DNA from: JAWAPU01 sp038894275
GTDB taxonomy: Archaea; Nanobdellota; Nanobdellia; UBA10117
Assembly: GCA_038894275.1 (NCBI GenBank)
Contig: JAWAPU010000016.1
Location: 1 to 11,551 of the forward strand
Direction: 5' to 3'
Length of the DNA stretch: 11,551 nt
Below the pieces are notes generated by a model. It was not told where the DNA came from. It ran no database searches and saw nothing but the letters and a program-made list of their open reading frames with translations. Shown here piece after piece: positions 6,371-11,551 of the stretch. The translations under genes were made by a program, and so were the position numbers. Position 1 is the stretch's first letter. Every line of letters begins with the position of its first letter.

Positions 6371-7421
6371 AGTTTTTCTTATCCCAAATTCCAGGAATTT
6401 TAGCTTTGCAAAAATTACATTTGCCTTTTATTAGCGCTTTATTTTCTACAAGATAGCCAGAACGATTAATCAATAACGAATTGCAATTTGGACAATAAGT
6501 ACTTTCTTTTTCTGGTGCAAAAACATTGCCTAAATAAACATAATTTAAGCCTTCTTTCTTAGCTGTCTTCCAACAATTAAAAAGCGTATTTATGGGTGTT
6601 TTTGGTTTATCTAGCATTTTGTATGCTGGATGAAAAGCAGTTATGTGCCATGGAATGTCTAAGGATATTGATTTAATAAACTCAGCAGCTTTTTTAATCT
6701 CTTTAGCAGAGTCGTTCAAATTTGGAATTATCAAAGTAGTTAATTCAATCCATATGTCTCTATTATAAAATTCTTTTATGTTCCGCAAAACCGGTTTTAA
6801 TTTCGCGCCGCAATATTTTTCATAAAAATTGTTAGACATCGATTTAAGATCTATATTAATCCCATCTAAAACTCCATCTAAATATTCGATACTTTCAATA
6901 CTTTGGTACCCATTTGAAACAAAAACAGTTTTCAAACCCTTCTTTTTAGCCAGTTTAAACACCTCATATGCAAATTCAAAAAAAACAGTCGGTTCATTAT
7001 AAGTAGCCGCTAAAGATTGAACATTTTCTTTAATCGCTAAATTTATTATATCTTTTGGGTTTATCGCTTCGGACATTTCTTTAATTATTTTTTCTGTTTC
7101 TTTGCTCGAAGAAAGATTTTTTGAGGCTTGGCTTATTTCCCAATTTTGACAAAAATCACATCGCATATTGCATCCAACAGTTCCAAAAGATAAAATTCGT
7201 GAGCCAGGCAAAAAATGAAATAACGGCTTTTTTTCTATAGGATCTAAAGCAATTGCAGCAACTTGATTATTGACTAGTACTTTTCCTTTTCCATTAAAGT
7301 TTGCTCTCACGCCACAAATACCTGTTTTATTTAAAGGTATTACGCAATTATTTTCACATGCTTTGCAACGTATTAATTTTTTATCCAATTTTACAAAAAG
7401 TTCTGCTTTTTTATCAGCCAT
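6366..7421 (-). CDS. amrS: AmmeMemoRadiSam-system radical SAM protein (AmrS-like)
   Basis: Radical SAM enzyme of the PflA-like COG1180 group; the substrate of the AmmeMemoRadiSam group is not known to me. Numbered from the ATG at 7421 (351 aa): an N-terminal cysteine cluster (C19, C22, C26, C36 in CGVR), a DPIEKKPLFHFLPGSRIL segment, then the 4Fe-4S/SAM motif CNMRCDFCQNW (C84, C88, C91). A TIM-barrel body follows (TYNEPTVFFEFAYEV, then GINIDLKS, then TAFHPAY). A C-terminal zinc ribbon has two CxxC pairs (YCPNCNSLL, then GKCNFCKAKIPGIW), as in the AmrS subfamily. An upstream in-frame ATG at 7460 is rejected: it would overlap the divergent gene, and homologous sequence begins near MADKK. A TATA-like box sits 24-25 nt before 7421. 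The usual partners AMMECR1 and Memo are not in the window. Confidence 0.88.
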   Translation of the reverse strand: MADKKAELFVKLDKKLIRCKACENNCVIPLNKTGICGVRANFNGKGKVLVNNQVAAIALDPIEKKPLFHFLPGSRILSFGTVGCNMRCDFCQNWEISQASKNLSSSKETEKIIKEMSEAINPKDIINLAIKENVQSLAATYNEPTVFFEFAYEVFKLAKKKGLKTVFVSNGYQSIESIEYLDGVLDGINIDLKSMSNNFYEKYCGAKLKPVLRNIKEFYNRDIWIELTTLIIPNLNDSAKEIKKAAEFIKSISLDIPWHITAFHPAYKMLDKPKTPINTLFNCWKTAKKEGLNYVYLGNVFAPEKESTYCPNCNSLLINRSGYLVENKALIKGKCNFCKAKIPGIWDKKNF

Positions 7422-7426
7422 AACAA

Positions 7427-7434
7427 TTAAATAA
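7427..7434 (+). promoter_or_regulatory. TATA-like box of the DUF763 gene
   Basis: TTAAATAA at 7427-7434 is centred about 24.5 nt before the ATG at 7455, predicting a leaderless transcript. It sits next to the start codon of the divergent radical SAM gene. Confidence 0.45.
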
Positions 7435-7440
7435 ATTTGC

Positions 7441-7450
7441 ATAATTAAAA
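7441..7450 (-). promoter_or_regulatory. TATA-like box of the radical SAM gene
   Basis: Read on the minus strand, TTTTAATTAT (7450-7441) is centred about 24.5 nt before the ATG at 7421. It lies between the plus-strand box and the DUF763 start, so the two promoters interleave in a 33-bp gap and the two initiation complexes could not both fit at once. Confidence 0.45.
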
Positions 7451-7454
7451 TTTT

Positions 7455-8510
7455 ATGCAAACAGGCTTTGCAGATTTACCGTTACATTATGGAACTTGTC
7501 CAAAGTGGCTATTTGAAAAAATGGTCCGTTTAGGTCAAGCGATATCCGAACTTATTGTTGAAGAATTTAGCGAAAACGAATTTTTAAGAAGGCTTTCCGA
7601 CCCTTTTTTCTTTCAGGCTTTTGGTTGCGTTTTAGGTTTTGATTGGCACTCTAGTGGACTAACAACAACTGTTTGTGGGGCTTTAAAAGAAGCTCTTAAT
7701 AATTTAAACTTAGGTGTTTATATTGCAGGGGGGAAAGGAAGTACGTCTAAAAAAACACCAGAGGATATTTTAAAATTTGGAGAGAAATTAAATTTATCGC
7801 CCGAAAAAATAAATGAACTTATTAAAGCATCAAGACTTTCTGCTAAGGTTGATAGCGCTTTAGTTCAGGATAATTATAATTTATACCATCATGTTTTTAT
7901 TTTTACAAAAGATAATTGGGCAGTAATTCAGCAAGGAATGAATTCATATAATAGATATGCTCGCAGGTACCACTGGCTTTCGGAAAATGTTAAACAGTTT
8001 ACAGAAACTCCCCATTTAGCAATTTGCGCACAAAACATAGAAAAAAAAGTTTTGAACTTAACAGCTAAAGAATCAAGAGAAACAAAATCTTGTTCTTTAG
8101 ATTTGGTCAACGATCAGGAAGCGCCAAAACAAATAAACAAGATTTTAACTATGCCTAAATATCATCATTTAAAAAACGAATTTAATATAAACTGCGAAAC
8201 TTTGCAAAGAGCAGCAGAAATCCAACCCGCAAATTATGAAGAACTTTTAATGATTCGTGGTTTCGGCCCCAAACATGTGCGCGCATTAGCTTTAATCTCT
8301 AATTTAATTTATGGAAGTGAAGTAAGTTGGAAAGATCCGGCAAATTATTCTTTTGCTCACGGAGGCAAAGATGGCACGCCTTTTCCCGTAGATGAAAAAT
8401 TATACGAAAATAGTATCGTAACCTTGCAAGAAGCTATTAATAATGCAAAAATAAATTCAAAAGAGAAACTTTTAGCATTAAAGCGGTTAGGCGAAAACTA
8501 TAATTTATAG
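7455..8510 (+). CDS. DUF763 family protein with C-terminal helix-hairpin-helix
   Basis: Conserved protein of unknown function, recognised as DUF763 (COG1415) from its opening TGFADLPLHYG, then PKWLFEKMVRL, LRRLSDPFFFQAFGCVLGFD and WHSSGLTTTVCGALKEAL (64-81). Further family-like blocks are AGGKGSTSKKTPEDI (91-105), SRLSAKVDSALVQDNYNLYHH (126-146) and QQGMNSYNRYARRYHWLSE (159-177). Residues about 262-287 (EELLMIRGFGPKHVRALAL and following) look like a helix-hairpin-helix DNA-binding motif. They are followed by the SFAHGGKDGTPFPV segment. Many charged or polar residues sit in these blocks (D63, H65, K94, K131, D133, D139, H145, H146, Q159, Q160, R170, R171, H173), as in an enzyme active site. 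With the HhH this suggests nucleic-acid processing, but that is inference. It is divergent from the radical SAM gene, and its 3' end overlaps the phosphoribosyltransferase gene by 13 nt tail to tail. Confidence 0.88.
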   Translation: MQTGFADLPLHYGTCPKWLFEKMVRLGQAISELIVEEFSENEFLRRLSDPFFFQAFGCVLGFDWHSSGLTTTVCGALKEALNNLNLGVYIAGGKGSTSKKTPEDILKFGEKLNLSPEKINELIKASRLSAKVDSALVQDNYNLYHHVFIFTKDNWAVIQQGMNSYNRYARRYHWLSENVKQFTETPHLAICAQNIEKKVLNLTAKESRETKSCSLDLVNDQEAPKQINKILTMPKYHHLKNEFNINCETLQRAAEIQPANYEELLMIRGFGPKHVRALALISNLIYGSEVSWKDPANYSFAHGGKDGTPFPVDEKLYENSIVTLQEAINNAKINSKEKLLALKRLGENYNL

Positions 8511-9082
8511 TTAAGCGCTTTTTCTAGAAATTCTATAGTCAAATTTGAGTCAAATCTTTTGTTAAATTCCTTTACAAAATTTTTTTTGTCTTTAATTTCA
8601 AAATCTTGCAAAATGTTTTTCATATCTTCATAAAAATTCCACGGCCAAATTATCCATGTCCATTTTTCTGACAAAATTTCTTTAGCGTAAAAATCCGGCT
8701 TTATGCAAGAATGACTTATATGACACAAAGTAGCAGTTTTTAATTCTAAAGGTTTCATATTTTGTTTGACAAAGTTTATTGCTACTTTTAAACTTTCGCC
8801 AGTATCTGTTATGTCGTCTATTATTAGAACTTTTTTTTCATTTAAATTATGACTTGACGAGTATGAAATATTTGCGCTTTTATCTTTATTTGCGGTAATT
8901 CCCCAATGATTCACTTTTAAAGTTAAGACATCTTTGATTAGCAACAAATCGCAAAGTAATCTTGCTGGAACAAGACCTCCACGTGCTAATGCAATGATTA
9001 TGTCTGGTTTGTAGTCAATTTTTGACGCAAGAATTTTGCAAAGTCGTTCAACCTCCTCCCATTGCATAAAGTAATATCGCAT
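8498..9082 (-). CDS. Purine phosphoribosyltransferase (COG2236-like)
   Basis: Type I phosphoribosyltransferase, probably a purine-base salvage enzyme making a nucleotide from PRPP and hypoxanthine, guanine or xanthine. Visible motifs are the pyrophosphate loop ALARGG (31-36) and the PRPP-binding signature VLIIDDITDTGES (85-97). There is also a C-terminal tryptophan-rich block WTWIIWPWNFYED, like the hood region of COG2236/Gpt-like proteins. The 194-residue length is usual for the family, with about 45 helical residues after the hood block. The start at 9082 is preferred over the Met at 9067 because a Shine-Dalgarno GGGGAG lies 6 nt upstream. It starts 1 nt after the infB stop, so the two genes are very likely co-transcribed. 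Base specificity cannot be read from the sequence. Confidence 0.85.
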   Translation of the reverse strand: MRYYFMQWEEVERLCKILASKIDYKPDIIIALARGGLVPARLLCDLLLIKDVLTLKVNHWGITANKDKSANISYSSSHNLNEKKVLIIDDITDTGESLKVAINFVKQNMKPLELKTATLCHISHSCIKPDFYAKEILSEKWTWIIWPWNFYEDMKNILQDFEIKDKKNFVKEFNKRFDSNLTIEFLEKALNYKL

Positions 9083-9083
9083 A

Positions 9084-10856
9084 TTAAACTCCCCATGTTG
9101 GTTTTATTTTTCTTTTAATTTCACAAATTTCTTTTAGACAATTTACTTCGGCTTCTGTTAGAATTTCTTTTTTCATTTTTAATTTTCTAAAACTATTTTC
9201 ATCAACATTTATATATAATACATCGTTTTCCTTTATTTGCCTTCCGATTGTTACCCCTTCGACAGAAATCGCAGCTTTTTGTCCTGCGCATAATTCGTTC
9301 ACTTTTTGTCCTTCTAATTCTATACTTTTGATTTCTCCGAGTTCTCTACCATCCTCTAAAAGAAGAGCTGCTCGCGGTTTAATTTTACCACAAAGAACTT
9401 CTACTCCAAAAATAGCAGGTTTTGTCTGTCTAAAAATAAAACCCGACAAAATTTTAAATTTTGCTGGCCACGTGATATTTTCAAATTCTTTTTTTTCTAA
9501 TTCTTCTTTCTTTTTACAAATCATTTCGTTTAATTTATCTATCAGATGATAGATTACATTTTCGATTATTACACACACATTAGAACTTTCAGCTAGAGAT
9601 TTTGCATCAGCATCTATTCCAACATTAAAACCTAAAACAAAAGCGGTTAATGGCGATTTTTCTAAATTGGCTTTTGCTTCCATGACATCATTTTTATCTA
9701 TAGGCCCAATAGCCAATTTTTGAACAGGGATATTTTTGTCCTTTAGCATAGAGGATAAAGCTTCTAAGCTTCCTAAGGTATCTGCTTTAAGTATTACGCC
9801 TGGCTTTTGAGTATTAAGCGTAACCGCTTCTATCTCTTCCAATATTTTTCTTTCAAATTCTTTTTTCATTTCTTCATTAGAATAGCTATAAATTGGAGCG
9901 CCTGCTAAAGCCATATCTAAATTTTGCGCGACTATTTTAACACCTGTCGCAGCATAAATTTCCTTAACTATTTGAAATTTCCTTCCACTCAAACGCATTT
10001 CTACTAAAGGCAAGGGCTGAAAAAGTGCTTTAACTTTACTAAAAATTACTTTATTATATCCTCCGAAAAGAATGGCATCTCCTGTTTTTAAATATCCATC
10101 GTAGATTATTGCATCTGCAGTTACTCCCAATCCTTTTTCTTCTTTTATCTCTAAGATAACTCCTTTAGCAGGGCCACTTACTTCAATTTTTAGACTTGTT
10201 TCTAAAAATTTTTGCGCTAAACCTGCTAATAAAGCTAAAAGTTCGGCAACTCCCTCTCCTGTTTTTGCAGATACTGGAATGATTGCAACTTGTTTCGTAT
10301 AATCAGATATTTTATAATAAAGTTCGGAATCAAAACCCAATTCTGCTAATTGCCCAATTAAGTCATACAGTTTTTTTTGAAAATAGTCTTTAGCCGATGC
10401 TGTTTGTTGTTGAAAATTTTTACTAAAACATAAATCAAAAGTCTTCCAACTCGTAATTAAATCAATTTTATTTGCGGCAATAACAAAAGGAGTTTTAAAG
10501 CGCTTTAACAATTCTATCGCTTCTTTTGTTTGTGGTTGCACTCCTTGTGTTATGTCTATAACTACAATTGCTAAATCTGCAACAGAACCGCCTCTTTTTC
10601 TTAAATTTGTAAAAACTTCGTGACCTGGCGTATCAATAAATAACAATCCAGGAAGTGTGAATTTGATTTTAAATTGCTCTAGAAGCGGTCCACATAATTT
10701 TTTAATTACTTCTAAAGGTACAGCAGAGGCACCGATGGCTTGAGTTATTGCACCAGCTTCTTTAGCAGCAATAGTCGTTCCCCTAATCCGATCTAATAAT
10801 GATGTTTTACCATGATCGACATGACCTAAAGTGGCTATTATTGGTTGGCGTATCAT
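9084..10856 (-). CDS. infB: Translation initiation factor aIF5B (archaeal IF2)
   Basis: GTPase that promotes subunit joining and helps place initiator tRNA; it is recruited by the L12/P1 stalk. The 590-residue length matches archaeal aIF5B, which lacks the long N-terminal region of the eukaryotic factor. G motifs are complete: GHVDHGKT (11-18), switch 1 around EAGAITQAIGAS (33-44), DTPGHE (75-80, with the catalytic His at 79), NKID (129-132) and SAK (196-198). The beta-barrel domain II follows (about 225-335), then the domain III block with VILKADTLGSLEAL. Domain IV ends in KRKIKPTWGV, the family's usual C-terminus. In switch 1, Ala40 stands where His or Gln is common (ITQHIGA/ITQQIGA). There is no intein. 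It is the first gene of a unit with the phosphoribosyltransferase and is divergent from proS. Confidence 0.97.
   Translation of the reverse strand: MIRQPIIATLGHVDHGKTSLLDRIRGTTIAAKEAGAITQAIGASAVPLEVIKKLCGPLLEQFKIKFTLPGLLFIDTPGHEVFTNLRKRGGSVADLAIVVIDITQGVQPQTKEAIELLKRFKTPFVIAANKIDLITSWKTFDLCFSKNFQQQTASAKDYFQKKLYDLIGQLAELGFDSELYYKISDYTKQVAIIPVSAKTGEGVAELLALLAGLAQKFLETSLKIEVSGPAKGVILEIKEEKGLGVTADAIIYDGYLKTGDAILFGGYNKVIFSKVKALFQPLPLVEMRLSGRKFQIVKEIYAATGVKIVAQNLDMALAGAPIYSYSNEEMKKEFERKILEEIEAVTLNTQKPGVILKADTLGSLEALSSMLKDKNIPVQKLAIGPIDKNDVMEAKANLEKSPLTAFVLGFNVGIDADAKSLAESSNVCVIIENVIYHLIDKLNEMICKKKEELEKKEFENITWPAKFKILSGFIFRQTKPAIFGVEVLCGKIKPRAALLLEDGRELGEIKSIELEGQKVNELCAGQKAAISVEGVTIGRQIKENDVLYINVDENSFRKLKMKKEILTEAEVNCLKEICEIKRKIKPTWGV
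9089..9094 (-). promoter_or_regulatory. Shine-Dalgarno sequence of the phosphoribosyltransferase gene
   Basis: On the minus strand GGGGAG (9094-9089), inside the last infB codons (Trp-Gly-Val), precedes the ATG at 9082 by 6 nt. It decides the start in favour of 9082. A second purine-rich run (GGGAGGAGG, minus strand) falls after the start, inside codons Trp-Glu-Glu, and has no start codon at a useful distance. Confidence 0.65.
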
Positions 10857-10877
10857 ATTATCATTTTACCATAATGC

Positions 10878-10885
10878 TTTAAAAA
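10878..10885. promoter_or_regulatory. Shared palindromic TATA box between infB and proS
   Basis: TTTAAAAA at 10878-10885 contains the palindrome TTTAAA (10878-10883). Its centre (10880.5) is 25.5 nt from the proS ATG (10906) and 24.5 nt from the infB ATG (10856). The 49-bp gap has no other TATA-like element at the right distance for either gene. A single box could thus serve both directions and give leaderless mRNAs. The geometry is seen directly; use in both directions is inferred. Confidence 0.55.
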
Positions 10886-10905
10886 GGCAACGAATTTTAT
10901 TCTGT

Positions 10906-11551
10906 ATGGCTGCAACATTAAAAATTACCAAAAAAAATTTTTCAGAATGGTGGGATAACATTATATTTTATGCAGATTTAATCGATAGCAGGTATCCATT
11001 AAAAGGGACTTATGTTTGGAAACCTTATGGATATGCAGCCTTAAAATTAATGATAAAAATAATGGAAAATCTTTTAGACGCAAAAAATCACAAAGAATGC
11101 TATTTTCCAATTTTTATTCCATCAGAATTATTTGCTAAAGAATCCGAATTTTTGAAAGGGTTTGGTGGAGAAACTCTAAGAGTAACAAAAGTAGGCCACC
11201 ACGAATTGGAACAAGAGCTAATCGTTAGGCCCACATCAGAAACAATAATTTATCCCATGCTTTCTCTTTGGATAAGATCTTGGCGCGATTTACCTATTAA
11301 ATTGTATCAAACAGTGCCCATTTTTAGATGGGAAACAAAAATGACAAAAGCCATGTTTAGAGTTAGAGAAGTTATTAAGTTTAAAGAAGCACATACTGCG
11401 CATGCAAGCTCTGAAGAAGCCGAAAACCAAATAAAAGAAGCAATAGAAATTTACAGCTTATTTTTTGATGCTTTGAAACTCCCTTATTTGATTCTTAAAA
11501 CTCCTGCCTGGGAAACTTTTGCTGGAGCTTTGTATAATTACGATTTTATCA
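10906..11551 (+). CDS. proS: Proline--tRNA ligase, archaeal/eukaryotic type (3' end outside window)
   Basis: Charges tRNA-Pro. The open frame runs from the ATG at 10906 to the window edge, giving 215 residues. Archaeal-type ProRS features are in order: NFSEWWDNIIFYADLIDSRY (11-30), then GTYVWKPYGYAALKL (34-48), FPIFIPSELFAKE (67-79), the substrate-pocket RPTSE (108-112), WIRSWRDLPIKLYQ (122-135), motif 2 FRWETKMTKAMFRVREVIKF (140-159) and EAHTAHA (161-167). The last visible residues, PAWETFAGALYNYDFI, match the stretch before motif 3. The RVREVIKFKEAHT form resembles methanogen-type ProRS more than the eukaryotic RTREFLW form. The catalytic-core C-terminus, anticodon domain and C-terminal zinc domain are outside the window. 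The start is supported by a TATA-like box 25 nt upstream and by the family-like N-terminus. Confidence 0.95.
   Translation, partial: MAATLKITKKNFSEWWDNIIFYADLIDSRYPLKGTYVWKPYGYAALKLMIKIMENLLDAKNHKECYFPIFIPSELFAKESEFLKGFGGETLRVTKVGHHELEQELIVRPTSETIIYPMLSLWIRSWRDLPIKLYQTVPIFRWETKMTKAMFRVREVIKFKEAHTAHASSEEAENQIKEAIEIYSLFFDALKLPYLILKTPAWETFAGALYNYDFI

Noticed and set aside
7422..7460. Longer radical SAM protein starting at 7460
   Set aside because: It would overlap the divergent DUF763 start. The extra 13 residues do not look like the family, and the TATA-like box fits the ATG at 7421.
8511..8530. Terminator for the DUF763 gene (AAGCGCTT palindrome followed by T5, then TTTCTAGAAA)
   Set aside because: The palindromes lie in the coding region of the opposing gene, the T-run is only five long, and a loopless palindrome is not a good hairpin. 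Too weak to call.
9328..9549. Plus-strand open frame inside infB
   Set aside because: Antisense shadow of a conserved infB domain, with no independent support.
9084..10856. Intein in aIF5B
   Set aside because: Archaeal infB genes can carry inteins, but the G motifs and later domains are continuous and the length is normal.
1..11551. tRNA, rRNA, CRISPR array, insertion sequence or defence system
   Set aside because: Intergenic gaps are all under 50 bases, no regularly spaced repeats or transposase-like frames were seen, and every substantial frame is accounted for by housekeeping or DUF genes.

Overview
The window is a gene-dense, AT-rich archaeal segment with twelve protein genes, two of them cut by the window edges. 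Archaeal origin is clear: ribosomal proteins uL1, uL10/P0, P1-type L12 and uL11 are of the archaeal form. Spt5/NusG is a short NGN+KOW protein, SecE is Sec61-gamma-like, initiation factor 2 is the short aIF5B form, and AlaRS and ProRS are archaeal types. First genes carry TATA-like boxes about 25 nt before their start codons. Very short intergenic gaps, overlapping genes and several trimmed proteins suggest a small-genome lineage, possibly DPANN, but the phylum cannot be fixed from this sequence alone. No tRNA, rRNA, CRISPR array, insertion sequence or phage gene was seen, and no gene-free stretch exceeds about 50 bases.

Layout: (1) 2-4828, plus strand: 3' part of rpl1, then rpl10 (P0), rpl12 (P1), a COG1340-like coiled-coil gene and alaS, nearly all overlapping or separated by under 10 nt, so probably one transcript. 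(2) 4864-6341, minus strand: secE-nusG-rpl11, converging on alaS. In many archaea secE-nusG-rpl11 lies directly upstream of rpl1-rpl10-rpl12, so here the classical block is cut between rpl11 and rpl1 and the first half sits inverted behind the second. (3) 6366-8510: a divergent pair, an AmmeMemoRadiSam-type radical SAM enzyme (minus) and a DUF763 protein of unknown function (plus), sharing a 33-bp promoter gap. (4) 8498-10856, minus strand: infB (aIF5B) followed by a phosphoribosyltransferase gene. (5) 10906 to the edge, plus strand: 5' part of proS, divergent from infB across a 49-bp gap.

Functionally the window is mostly translation: stalk proteins (P0, P1, uL11, uL1), the subunit-joining GTPase aIF5B that the stalk recruits, two aminoacyl-tRNA synthetases, Spt5 for transcription elongation, and SecE for co-translational export. 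No accessory or defence system is visible. The points of interest are altered architectures of core proteins: P0 without its third L12-binding helix and acidic tail, AlaRS without C-Ala, uL11 with an Ala/Glu/Lys tail, and SecE with a Gln/Asn-rich N-terminal extension. The promoter geometry is also notable, including a palindromic TATA element centred between infB and proS. DUF763 and the COG1340-like protein are the least understood genes here.
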